Shown here: positions 1-7,902 of the stretch, in pieces
Position numbering within the stretch: the stretch's first letter is position 1
Layout: every line of letters starts with the position of its first letter
Assembly (NCBI RefSeq): GCF_024294805.1
Contig: NZ_JANCLU010000014.1
Coordinates: 1-64,000, forward strand
DNA: 64,000 nt
Direction of reading: 5' to 3'
From: Alsobacter ponti
Lineage (GTDB): Bacteria; Pseudomonadota; Alphaproteobacteria; Rhizobiales; Beijerinckiaceae
Translations under genes and position numbers: made by a program
Notes under the pieces: generated by a model
What the model was told of the DNA's origin: nothing
Database searches by the model: none
Seen by the model: only the letters and a program-made list of their open reading frames with translations

Positions 1-341
1 AGACGCCCCTTCCTCGGGTGAGGACGAGAGCCATATAGGCATAAATTCCTCAGAATGTCAAGCGCGGAATTGCGCCGAAGGCGCGGACGCCCCCCGCTTT
101 CGCTTCGGGATTCCGGGGTTCCGGGAACGGGGTGGCGGACTGTGTTCGCCCATTCGCGCCGTGCCCGGGAGCGCGGGCCTCCGGCCCGCCCGTCCCCGGG
201 ATGCCGGAGCCTTGGCGGAGGCAGGCCCGGGGCCCAGCGCAACAATGTCGCGCGTCAGCGCGTCCAAATGAAAAGGCTTATAAAGCGCCGCTTCGCGGCA
301 ACATCCACGCGCTGGATCCCGGACACCCCTCCGCTACGCTG

Positions 342-555
342 CGGGGTTCCGGGAACGGGCGGACGAGGTCCGCCCTTAAGGCTCCGGGAACGGGGGCGGG
401 CGGAAGCTCGCCCTTGGCGCTTTCGCTGCGGCATTCCGGGGACGGGCGGACTGGCGTCCGCCCTTTGGGGTTCCGGAAACGGGCGGACTGGCGTCCGCCC
501 TTTGCGCTGTCGCGCCGGGGTTCCGGGAACGGGGTGGACCGAGGTCCGCCCTTGC
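342..555. repeat. Array of five short palindromic repeats in a gene-free stretch
   Basis: Five copies of a unit of about 35 bases follow one another. Each begins with a TTCCGGGAACGGG-like box and ends in an inverted repeat, GGGCGGAC-spacer-GTCCGCCC. The arms lie at 357-364/368-375, 444-451/456-463 and 481-488/493-500, with degenerate copies near 382-415 and 521-550. The copies at 434-466 and 471-503 are nearly identical and 37 bases apart. Related TTCCGGGAACGGGG text occurs at 118-133. The rest of 1-624 is GC-rich and holds no gene I can support; reading frames through it are low-complexity Arg/Pro/Gly translations of the repeats. The array lies downstream of the acetyltransferase gene that ends at 625. 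It looks like an intergenic palindromic element of the REP/BIME kind. Confidence 0.7.
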
Positions 556-624
556 GCTTCCGAAAAAGCCGGCGCTCGCACGGCAAGTAGGACCGCGCGG
601 CCCGGAACCCGCGCCGTCGCCCGG

Positions 625-1185
625 CTACGCGGCCTGTCGGAGCGATTCGACCGCGTCGGCGGGGGCCAGCTGGGCGGGGAGGGACGGGGCCGCGGGCTCG
701 CCGGTGGGGATGACGAGGCCGCGCGCGCCGGCCAGCGCGCCGTCACGCAGTTCGAGGCCGAGGAAGCGCCGGCGCTCGACGGGGCCGGGCATCTCCAGGG
801 CCTGGGCAAGCTCGGCGGCGAAGCCGAAGCGCGCGTAGTAGGGGGCGTCGCCGACCAGCAGAACGGCCTCGTGCCCGGCCAGCGCGGCGCGGTTGAGCGC
901 GGCGCGCATCAGCCGGCCGCCGAGGCCGTCGCCGCGCGACGCGGCGTCGACCGCCAGCGGGCCGAGCATCAGGGCGGGCCGGCCGGGCCCGGCCTCGACG
1001 GGCCACAGCCGCACCGTGCCGATGAGACGGCCGCGTGCGTCCTCCGCCACCAGGGCGAGGGCGGGCAGGCGGCCCTCGCGCAGGCGCTCGCAGGTCTTGG
1101 CGAAGCGGTCGTCGCCGAAGGCGGCGTCGAGCAGGCGCTCGCGGGCGGTGACGTCGTCCGGGGTCTCGAGGCGAATCCGGGCCAT
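625..1185 (-). CDS. GNAT-family N-acetyltransferase (YhbS-like)
   Basis: This 186-residue protein has the layout of a single GNAT domain, which transfers acetyl from acetyl-CoA to an amine; the acceptor cannot be told from sequence. The acetyl-CoA binding loop is visible as RGDGLGGRLM at residues 84-93, after the beta-strand LGPLAVDAA. The late segment VGDAPYYARFGF (111-122) is the typical beta6-alpha4 region of the YhbS-like subgroup. The ATG at 1185 was chosen because MARIRLETPDD starts directly with the first GNAT strand; the frame stays open upstream only as the antisense of the next gene. It lies 170 bases downstream of the ornithine decarboxylase gene on the same strand, with two stem-loops between them, so co-transcription is uncertain. 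No signal peptide; cytoplasmic. Confidence 0.85.
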   Translation of the reverse strand: MARIRLETPDDVTARERLLDAAFGDDRFAKTCERLREGRLPALALVAEDARGRLIGTVRLWPVEAGPGRPALMLGPLAVDAASRGDGLGGRLMRAALNRAALAGHEAVLLVGDAPYYARFGFAAELAQALEMPGPVERRRFLGLELRDGALAGARGLVIPTGEPAAPSLPAQLAPADAVESLRQAA

Positions 1186-1252
1186 GGGCGTGCTCCTTCC
1201 CCGGCCGGCGCGAGCCGGTCCGGTTCGAATCCGGGAGAGTGGGTTCGGGAAG

Positions 1253-1324
1253 CCGGGTCCGCGAGCGGACCCGGGCGCGGGCGCGGGGAGGTGCGCGCCT
1301 CGACGGCTCCGGGCGGAGCCGTCG
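1253..1324 (-). other. Two perfect stem-loops between odc and the GNAT gene
   Basis: Arms 1253-1261 and 1266-1274 form a 9-bp perfect stem around a 4-base loop. Arms 1301-1310 and 1315-1324 form a 10-bp perfect stem around GGGC. They lie just after the ornithine decarboxylase stop codon on the minus strand. Neither is followed by a U-tract, so they are not textbook intrinsic terminators. They may stabilise the 3' end of the odc message or act as weak terminators. Confidence 0.5.
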
Positions 1325-1355
1325 ACCTTGAACGCCGCGCGGAGCGGCTTGCGCT

Positions 1356-2486
1356 TCAGATCACGTAGGATCGCAGCGGCGGGAACCCGTTGAACGCGAC
1401 CGCCGAATAGGTGGTCGTGTACGCGCCGGTTCCCTCGATCAGCACCTTGTCGCCGATCTGCAGCGACACCGGCAGCAGGTACGGCTCCTTCTCGTACATG
1501 ACGTCGGCGGAGTCGCAGGTCGGACCGGCCAGCACGCAGGGGGTCTTCGGCCCGCCGTCGTGGCGCGTGCGGATCGGATAGCGGATCGCCTCGTCCATCG
1601 TCTCGGCGAGACCGCCGAACTTGCCGATGTCGAGATACACCCAGCGCACCTCGTCCTCCTCGGACTTGCGCGAGATGAGCACGACCTCGGACTCGATGAC
1701 GCCCGCGTTGCCGACCATGCCGCGGCCCGGCTCGATGATCGTCTCGGGCATGCGGTTGCCGAAGTGCCGGGAGAGCGACCGGAAGATCGCCTCGCCGTAG
1801 CTCTCCACCTCCGGCACCTTCTTCAGGTACTTGGTGGGGAAGCCGCCGCCCAGATTGACCATGCGCAGGTGGATGCCGCGCTCGGCGCACTCGCGGAAGA
1901 TCGCCGAGGCCGAGGCGAGCGCCTGGTCCCACGCGCCCGTGTTGCGCTGCTGCGAGCCGACGTGGAACGACACGCCGTAGGCCTCGAGGCCCAGACGATG
2001 GGCGTGCTCGAGCACGTCGGTCGCCATCTCCGGCACGCAGCCGAACTTGCGCGACAGCGGCCACTCCGCGCCGGCGCCGTCGCACAGGATGCGGCAGAAC
2101 ACCTGCGCGCCCGGAGCGGCGCGAGCCACCTTCTCGACCTCGGCCTTGCAGTCGACCGCGAACAGGCGAACGCCCAGCTCGAAGGCGCGCGCGATGTCAC
2201 GCTCCTTCTTGATGGTGTTGCCAAAGGACACGCGGTCGGGCGTCGCGCCGGCGGCCAGAGCCATCTCGATCTCGGCCACCGAAGCGGTGTCGAAGCACGA
2301 GCCGAGCGACGCCAGCAGGGCCAGCACTTCCGGCGCGGGGTTCGCCTTGACGGCGTAGAACACCCGCGTGTCGGGGAGCGCGTGGGCGAAGGCGTGATAG
2401 TTGTCGCGCACGACATCGAGGTCGAGCACCATGCAGGGCCCGTCATCACGTCGGTTGCGCAGGAACTCGCGGATCCGTGCGGTCAT
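1356..2486 (-). CDS. Ornithine decarboxylase, PLP alanine-racemase-fold type
   Basis: Decarboxylates L-ornithine to putrescine, the entry step of polyamine synthesis; some family members also accept lysine. The 376-residue chain has the fold-III layout: PLP Schiff-base lysine K47 in YAVKANP, the phosphate-binding glycine loop GGGFP at 213-217, EPGR at 252-255, and the catalytic cysteine C324 in GPTCDSAD near the C-terminal end of the barrel partner domain. The ATG at 2486 is preceded by GGGGGAGATC, a good ribosome site. It carries a long structured leader typical of alphaproteobacterial ODC genes. The next polyamine enzyme, homospermidine synthase, is encoded 22 kb away in this window, so the putrescine made here probably feeds sym-homospermidine. 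Cytoplasmic, expected homodimer with active sites at the interface. Confidence 0.95.
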   Translation of the reverse strand: MTARIREFLRNRRDDGPCMVLDLDVVRDNYHAFAHALPDTRVFYAVKANPAPEVLALLASLGSCFDTASVAEIEMALAAGATPDRVSFGNTIKKERDIARAFELGVRLFAVDCKAEVEKVARAAPGAQVFCRILCDGAGAEWPLSRKFGCVPEMATDVLEHAHRLGLEAYGVSFHVGSQQRNTGAWDQALASASAIFRECAERGIHLRMVNLGGGFPTKYLKKVPEVESYGEAIFRSLSRHFGNRMPETIIEPGRGMVGNAGVIESEVVLISRKSEEDEVRWVYLDIGKFGGLAETMDEAIRYPIRTRHDGGPKTPCVLAGPTCDSADVMYEKEPYLLPVSLQIGDKVLIEGTGAYTTTYSAVAFNGFPPLRSYVI

Positions 2487-2965
2487 GGCACGATCTCCCC
2501 CAAGGTGGCGAGCGGGCGGCCGCTCAAATGTGAGCCATGGGAGACGATCCCGCGGCGCAGGCGCGATGGAGACGCCGACGCCGGGTGTCGCCACCCGATG
2601 GAAACTGCCTTGGATTGGAGAGGGAGATCCCGCCCCGCACGCCTGGCAAGATGGACAACAAGCCTCTTCGGTAACTCTGCCTGTGGAGGGCAGAGAGAGA
2701 CGAAAAAGCCCGCTCCGTCGTTGCTTTAAGCCACGTCCCCTGGGGAGAGCAGGGTACGCCGGTTTCGCCTCCGGCTGCTGGTCAGGGTTCGGAACGCGGC
2801 ATTAGCGCCGGGATCATCGCCACTGGGGTTCCCACCCCAATAGTCCCGATCCTGTCCCGGGCGGCTGTCCGGCCTCTTGTCCGGATGCCCACCGACCAGC
2901 ACGCGACCACAGGCACGTGCGAAATTGGGCAGGGGATAAATAGGACCGAAGACCTCGGGGTTCAA
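2487..2965 (-). promoter_or_regulatory. Structured 5' leader of ornithine decarboxylase (speF-leader-like)
   Basis: The 480 bases upstream of the decarboxylase hold no ordinary gene but several strong hairpins on the transcribed strand. One is a 6-bp stem, 2824-2829 with 2834-2839, closed by a GNRA-type GGGA loop. Another is a perfect 7-bp stem, 2675-2681 with 2689-2695. Alphaproteobacterial ODC genes are known to carry a conserved leader RNA, the speF leader in Rfam. Position, length and the capped hairpin fit that family, but I could not run a covariance search. A 79-codon frame (TTG at 2965 to TAA at 2726) runs through the same hairpin and could be a leader peptide. From 2966 to 3176 I see nothing beyond possible promoter sequence. 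Confidence 0.5.
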
Positions 2966-3176
2966 TAGTTTTTTTCAGCCCTCCGCAAATTCCCTAGGTC
3001 GGCGGCTAAGTCTCTGATAACATGATTAAAGATTGGGATTGCGTCAGCCGCGGACCCGTCCCTCGGCCCGGGTCTGCCCATCGTCCGGACGTTCGTGTAT
3101 TCAGCATGCGTCCCGGGTGATTCCGCCTTCGGTCCGCGAGGCCCGGGGCCGGGTCCTTCCGGGGCTCCCTTGCGTG

Positions 3177-3218
3177 GTCTCTGCCTCCAAGTCTCTGCCT
3201 CCAAGTCTCTCCCTTCCA
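3177..3218 (+). repeat. Three tandem copies of a 14-base unit upstream of the glucan gene
   Basis: The unit GTCTCTGCCTCCAA occurs at 3177-3190 and 3191-3204, and in a diverged form at 3205-3218, ending 16 bases before the ATG at 3235. The copies contain no Shine-Dalgarno sequence and replace the usual position of one. The array may have arisen by slippage and could affect translation initiation. Confidence 0.7.
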
Positions 3219-3234
3219 ATACGAGTCGCGTTGA

Positions 3235-4818
3235 ATGCACCTCGATCGCCGCACCTTCGTGGAACGCCTCGCCGGCCTGGCCGCCGCCCTGCTCGCCGCG
3301 CCGGCCTCGGCGCAGTCGCCGTCCGGCCCGGGCCAGCCTGCCGGCGCTCCCGCCCAGGCGCGCTTCGGCTATGACGACGTGGTGCGCCGGGCGCGCGACC
3401 TCGCCACGCTGCCCTATGACGCGACGCCGCAGCCGCTGCCCGAGCAGCTCGCCCGGCTCGACTTCGACTCCTACCGCGACATCCGCTTCAAGCCGGATCG
3501 CGCGCTGCTCGGCGGCGCGGGCGGCGCGTTCCGCATGCAGATGTTCCACCCCGGCTTCCTGTTCCCGCAGCCGGTGACGGTGAACGTGATCCGCGATGGC
3601 ATCGCCGCCCCGGTACCCTATTCGGCCTCGCTGTTCGACTACGGGCGCAACAAGTTCGATCGGCCGCTGCCGGTCAATCTCGGCTTCGCGGGCTTTCGCC
3701 TGCACTACCCGCTCAACGACCCGAAGGTTTACGACGAGCTGATCTCCTTCCTGGGCGCCAGCTATTTCCGCTTCCTCGGGCGGCGGCAGCGCTACGGCCT
3801 GTCGGCGCGCGGGCTCGCCATCGGCGTCGGCGCGCGCGAGACGGAGGAGTTCCCGATTTTCCGGGAGTTCTGGATCGAGCAGCCCGCGCCCGACGCCGAG
3901 CGCGCCGTCATCTACGCGCTGCTCGACGGCGCGTCGCTCACCGGGGCCTACCAGTTCCTGGTCTATCCGGAGCAGCAGACGGTGGTGGACGTCAGCATGA
4001 CGCTGTTCCCGCGCCGGCCGATCCCGCGCATCGGCATCGCGCCGCTGACCTCGATGTTCTATGTCGGCGAGAACGACAAGCGCTATTTCGACGACTTCCG
4101 GCCGGAGCTGCACGATTCGGACGGGCTGCTGGTGCACGCAGGCTCGGGCGAGTGGATCTGGCGCCCGCTGCGCAACGCGCGCGAAATCGCCATCTCCAGC
4201 TTCATGGACACCAATCCGCGCGGCTTCGGCCTGATGCAGCGCGACCGCATCTTCGAGCACTACCAGGACCTCGACCTCGGCTACGAAGCGCGGCCGAGCT
4301 ACTGGGTGGAGCCGCGCGGCTCGTGGGGCGAGGGGCGCATCGAGCTGGTCGAAATCCCGACCGGCGACGAGACCAACGACAACATCGTCGCCTACTGGAC
4401 GCCGAGCGCCGTGCCGGAGCCGGGCCAGACGCTGGTCTGGGCCTACCGCATCCGCGCCATCACCGACGACTTCGCCCTGCACCCCGGTGGCGCGGCCTAC
4501 AACACCTGGCAGACGAGCCCGCGCGCGCTCGGCTCGTCCGAGCAGGCCGATCCCAACACGCGCCGCTTCATCATCGACTTCGCCGGCGGCGATCTCGCCT
4601 ATTATCTCGGCGATCCGGAGCGGGTGCAGATCGTGCCCAGCGTCTCCAACGGCCGCATCCTGCGCACCTTCCTGTCGCCCAACCCGCGCACCAAGGGGTT
4701 CCGGGCCGGCATCGACGTGGCGGTGGAGAAGGGCCAGTCGGCCGACCTGCGGGCCTTCCTCAAGGCCGGCAACCGCGCCCTGACGGAGACCTGGACATTC
4801 CCCTGGCGGCCGGAATAA
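3235..4818 (+). CDS. Periplasmic glucan biosynthesis protein, OpgG/OpgD (MdoG) family
   Basis: Acts in the periplasm on the backbone or branching of osmoregulated periplasmic glucans. At 527 residues it matches the usual MdoG length. The N-terminus MHLDRRTFVERLAGL followed by an Ala-rich stretch ending in ASA is a twin-arginine signal, which favours the Tat-exported OpgD branch over Sec-exported OpgG. Diagnostic family text includes LGASYFR, GIAPLTSMF, HDSDGL, RGFGLMQRDR and YQDLDLGYEARPSYWVEP. A second family member is encoded at 31538-33142; both share these blocks. No OpgH glucosyltransferase lies in this window. The gene is convergent with the LacI-type regulator, with only 7 bases between. 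The start is supported by the complete Tat motif although no Shine-Dalgarno is seen. Confidence 0.9.
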   Translation: MHLDRRTFVERLAGLAAALLAAPASAQSPSGPGQPAGAPAQARFGYDDVVRRARDLATLPYDATPQPLPEQLARLDFDSYRDIRFKPDRALLGGAGGAFRMQMFHPGFLFPQPVTVNVIRDGIAAPVPYSASLFDYGRNKFDRPLPVNLGFAGFRLHYPLNDPKVYDELISFLGASYFRFLGRRQRYGLSARGLAIGVGARETEEFPIFREFWIEQPAPDAERAVIYALLDGASLTGAYQFLVYPEQQTVVDVSMTLFPRRPIPRIGIAPLTSMFYVGENDKRYFDDFRPELHDSDGLLVHAGSGEWIWRPLRNAREIAISSFMDTNPRGFGLMQRDRIFEHYQDLDLGYEARPSYWVEPRGSWGEGRIELVEIPTGDETNDNIVAYWTPSAVPEPGQTLVWAYRIRAITDDFALHPGGAAYNTWQTSPRALGSSEQADPNTRRFIIDFAGGDLAYYLGDPERVQIVPSVSNGRILRTFLSPNPRTKGFRAGIDVAVEKGQSADLRAFLKAGNRALTETWTFPWRPE

Positions 4819-4825
4819 AGCGCGC

Positions 4826-5857
4826 TCAGGCCGTCGCGACGCGCCGCTCGCGCAGCGGCGCCGTCGAGGCGCGCACCATCAGCAAAGGCTCGAGCAGCAC
4901 GCGCCGCGTCGGCAGCCCCGGCTCCCGGATGCGCGCGGCCAGCATCTGGGCGGCGAGGCGGCCCATCTCGTCCTGCCGGTTGCGCACCGTCGTCAGCGCC
5001 GGGAACCACTGCGCCGCCTCAGCCACGTCGTCGCAGCCGACGATGGAGAAGTCGCGCCCGGCCTCGCGGCCGAGATGGCGCAGGCCGTTCATCGCGCCGA
5101 AGGCGGCGAGGTCGTTGAAGCACACCGCCGCCGTGGGCGGGTCGGGCAGCGCCAGCGCCGCCTGGATCGCCGCGAGGCCGTTCTCGCGCGTGCCGTAGGC
5201 CGGGAACATCAGCGCGGGGTCGAGCGGGATGCCGTGCGCCGCCAGCCCCTCGCAATAGCCGCGCCGGCGCGCCCGGCCGGTGGAATAGCTGTCCATGCCG
5301 CAGATCATGGCGATGCGGCGATGGCCGAGGCCGACGAGGTGGTCGATGGCGAGGCCCACCCCGGCGGCGTCGTCGCTGCCGACGAAGTCGAGGTCGACCC
5401 CCGCGGTCTCGCGCGAGAGCTGCGTCAGCGGGATGCCGCTGGCGAGCAAAGGGGCGAGGTCCTCCTTCTGCGTGCCGGCCGCCACGCACAGGATCATGCC
5501 GTCTGGCCGGTACTCGCGCAGCGTGCGCAGCACGCGGGCCTGCCGCTCCAGGCTCTCGCCGTAGGTGGCGAGCAGGATGGTGCGCCCGGCCGCCATCGCG
5601 GCGTCCTCGACGGCGGCCAGAACCTCGGCGAAATAGGGATTGGTGATGTCGTGGAAGCCCACCGCGACCATGTTGGTGCGCGCGGTGCGCAGGCTCGCGG
5701 CGCTGCGGTTGTAAACGTAGCCCAACTCGGCCGCGAGGCGCTGCACGCGCTCCTTCGTCTCGGCGGCGACGACCGGGCTGTCGCGCAGCGCGAGCGACAC
5801 GGTGGCGGTCGACACCGCCAGCGTCTCGGCGATGACCTGGAGCGTCACCCGCGTCAT
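4826..5857 (-). CDS. LacI-family transcriptional regulator
   Basis: A 343-residue repressor-type protein. Residues 4-25 (VTLQVIAETLAVSTATVSLALR-like) form the LacI helix-turn-helix, followed by the hinge region around residue 50. From about residue 60 the periplasmic-binding-protein fold begins at MVAVGFHDITNPYFAEVL. The effector is expected to be a sugar or small metabolite but cannot be named. The ATG at 5857 places the HTH at the very N-terminus, as the family requires; the longer open frame upstream is not protein-like. It is transcribed away from the NAD-dependent oxidoreductase gene at 5979, with 121 bases between, so that gene is its most likely target along with itself. No clear palindromic operator was seen in the gap. 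Confidence 0.92.
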   Translation of the reverse strand: MTRVTLQVIAETLAVSTATVSLALRDSPVVAAETKERVQRLAAELGYVYNRSAASLRTARTNMVAVGFHDITNPYFAEVLAAVEDAAMAAGRTILLATYGESLERQARVLRTLREYRPDGMILCVAAGTQKEDLAPLLASGIPLTQLSRETAGVDLDFVGSDDAAGVGLAIDHLVGLGHRRIAMICGMDSYSTGRARRRGYCEGLAAHGIPLDPALMFPAYGTRENGLAAIQAALALPDPPTAAVCFNDLAAFGAMNGLRHLGREAGRDFSIVGCDDVAEAAQWFPALTTVRNRQDEMGRLAAQMLAARIREPGLPTRRVLLEPLLMVRASTAPLRERRVATA

Positions 5858-5978
5858 CGTTTCGCGCTTTCCGCGCCGGGCGCACCGTGATAGCTGCCCA
5901 TGATCGACAAGAAACCTCCCCGTCCGCCCTCGCGCGGCGCGCGCGGCGTGACGGGAAGCAGAGCGGGAGGCGGCCCTG

Positions 5979-6899
5979 GTGTCAACGGCGACGACAAGCG
6001 AACGCATCGGCTTCATCGGCGTGGGGCTCATGGGCCACGGCATGGCCAAGAACATCGTCGAGAAGGGCTATCCCCTGACGGTGATGGCGCATCGCAACCG
6101 CGCTCCCGTCGAGGACCTGCTGCGCCGCGGCGCGAGCGAGGCGTCCAGCCCGGCCGAGATCGCCGCCGCGTCGACCGTCGTGTTCATCTGCGTCACCGGC
6201 TCGCCCGAGGTCGAGGCCATCGTGCGCGGCCCGAACGGGCTGAAGCAGGGGCTGAAGCCGGGCTCCGTGGTGGTCGACTGCTCGACCGCCGATCCGGTCT
6301 CGAGCATGGCCATCGCCGCCGAACTGGCGGAGATGGGTGTGGATTTCGTCGACGCGCCGCTCTCGCGCACGCCGAAGGAGGCATGGGAAGGCGCACTCGA
6401 CACCATGGTGGGCGCGAGCGACGAGGTGTTCGCCCGGCTGAAGCCGGTGCTCGACACCTGGGCCGGGCGCGTCATCCACATCGGCGGCCCCGGCGACGGC
6501 CACCGGATGAAACTGCTCAACAACTTCATCGCCATGGGCTACGCGGCGCTGTACTCCGAGGCGCTGACGCTGGCCCAGAAGGTCGGCATCACGCCCGAGC
6601 GCTTCGACAGCGTCATCCGGGGCGGCCGGATGGACTGCGGCTTCTACCAGACCTTCATGCGCTGGACGCTGGAGCAGGACCGCGACGCCCACAAGTTCAC
6701 CCTCCGCAACGCTTTCAAGGACATGCGCTATCTCGAATCGATGGCCGACGCCGTCGGGCTCGCCAATCCGATGGGCAATGCGGTGAAGAACAGCTACGCG
6801 CTGGCGGTGGCGGCAGGCGGGGCCGACGACTACGTGCCGATGCTGTCGACCGCCGTCGCCAGGGCCAACGGCGTCACGCTGACGCCGAAGAAGGGCTGA
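5979..6899 (+). CDS. NAD(P)-dependent oxidoreductase, 3-hydroxyisobutyrate dehydrogenase family
   Basis: A beta-hydroxyacid dehydrogenase of 306 residues that should oxidise a small 3-hydroxy acid or reduce a semialdehyde with NAD(P). The Rossmann motif is GFIGVGLMGHGMA (residues 11-23), and the catalytic lysine is K178 in HRMKLLNNF. The substrate-binding block usually reads DAPVSGG; here it is DAPLSRTPKEAWEG (126-139), which departs from classical HIBADH, glyoxylate and tartronate reductases, so the substrate is unknown. The GTG start at 5979 is supported by GGGAGG 6-8 bases upstream and by the fit of residue 10 to the first strand. It is divergent from the LacI-type regulator and convergent with an EamA transporter, with 6 bases between. 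It may belong to a small sugar-acid catabolic unit under LacI control. Confidence 0.9.
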   Translation: MSTATTSERIGFIGVGLMGHGMAKNIVEKGYPLTVMAHRNRAPVEDLLRRGASEASSPAEIAAASTVVFICVTGSPEVEAIVRGPNGLKQGLKPGSVVVDCSTADPVSSMAIAAELAEMGVDFVDAPLSRTPKEAWEGALDTMVGASDEVFARLKPVLDTWAGRVIHIGGPGDGHRMKLLNNFIAMGYAALYSEALTLAQKVGITPERFDSVIRGGRMDCGFYQTFMRWTLEQDRDAHKFTLRNAFKDMRYLESMADAVGLANPMGNAVKNSYALAVAAGGADDYVPMLSTAVARANGVTLTPKKG

Positions 6900-6905
6900 G
6901 CGCCC

Positions 6906-7799
6906 TCAGCGCCGGCTCCGCTCGGCCGAGAGCAGGTACAGGCCGGAGCCGGCGACCACGAGGCCGCCGGCCAGCGTCCAGCGGTCGGGCAGGTCGCCAA
7001 ACACGAAGTAGCCGATGCCGATCATCCATACGAGCTGGGTGTACATGAACGGCGACAGGATCGCCGCCGGGGCGCGCTGGTGGGCGAGGATCAGCAAATA
7101 GTGCCCGACCGAGGCGTAGACGCCCATCGACAGCATCAGCGCCCAGGCCAGCGCCGTCGGCGGCTGCACCCAGAACAGCGGCAGCAGCGGCGTCAGCAGC
7201 ACCACGCCCGCCAGCCCTGAATAAACCAGAGTCGTCTCGGCCTTGTCGTGCGTCGCCAGCATGCGAGTCAGGATGCCGTAGAAGGCGTAGCAGACGCACC
7301 CCGCCACCGAGAACAGCGCCGCCGGATGGATGCCGCCGACGCCGGGGCGCGCCACCAGCAACACGCCCGCGAAGCCGACCACGATGGCGGCAAGGCGGCG
7401 CGGCCCGATCCGCTCGCCGAGGATCGGCAGCGCCAGCAGCGCCACCAGCAGCGGCGTCATGAAGGTGATGGTGATGGTCTCGGCAAGCTGGAGATAGCGC
7501 ACGGCCAGGAAGTTCAGCGCGGTCGAGCCGAGCAGCAGGCACGAGCGCACCACCTGCAGCATCGGCTTGCGGGCGCGCGCCACGCCGGGCCGAGTCCACG
7601 GGTTCAGCACGGCGAGCACCAGGAGAACGTTGGCGAAGTAGCGCGCCCAGACGATCTGCGGCGTCGGCAGCTCGCGCGACAGATATTTCGCCGTGCCGTC
7701 GAGCACCGAGAACAGCAGCACCGCGCCGCACATCAGCACGATGCCGACCAGGCGCTCGCGTCCTGCCTCGCGTGTCGTCTCGCCCTGGGTCTGCTGCAC
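6906..7799 (-). CDS. DMT-superfamily transporter (EamA family)
   Basis: An inner-membrane protein of 297 residues with about ten hydrophobic helices in two EamA repeats, roughly residues 10-145 and 155-290. Family traits include PTPQIVWARYFANVLL in helix 2 of the first repeat, and SVAGCVCYAFYGIL plus GDLPDRWTLAGGLVVAGSGLYLL in the second. Such carriers usually export amino acids or other metabolites; the substrate is not predictable. The start is GTG at 7799. It converges on the oxidoreductase gene and is separated by about 100 bases from the end of the ABC permease gene upstream on the same strand, so a shared transcript is possible but not shown. Confidence 0.9.
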   Translation of the reverse strand: MQQTQGETTREAGRERLVGIVLMCGAVLLFSVLDGTAKYLSRELPTPQIVWARYFANVLLVLAVLNPWTRPGVARARKPMLQVVRSCLLLGSTALNFLAVRYLQLAETITITFMTPLLVALLALPILGERIGPRRLAAIVVGFAGVLLVARPGVGGIHPAALFSVAGCVCYAFYGILTRMLATHDKAETTLVYSGLAGVVLLTPLLPLFWVQPPTALAWALMLSMGVYASVGHYLLILAHQRAPAAILSPFMYTQLVWMIGIGYFVFGDLPDRWTLAGGLVVAGSGLYLLSAERSRR

Positions 7800-7902
7800 G
7801 TCGTTCTCCCGGCCGCCCCGCGCGGCGGCGCAAACTATCCGATCATCGGACGATGCGCGCCCGCCCCGGTCGCGGAGCGCCCATGCAAATGCGCAGGATG
7901 GT

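Noticed and set aside
1218-1240. tRNA T-loop-like GGTTCGAATCC
   Set aside because: No acceptor, D or anticodon arm fits upstream; the required complementary 7-base acceptor strand is missing.
55-1368. 437-codon plus-strand frame across the palindromic repeats
   Set aside because: It runs through the repeat array and antisense to the GNAT gene; the translation only reflects the repeats.
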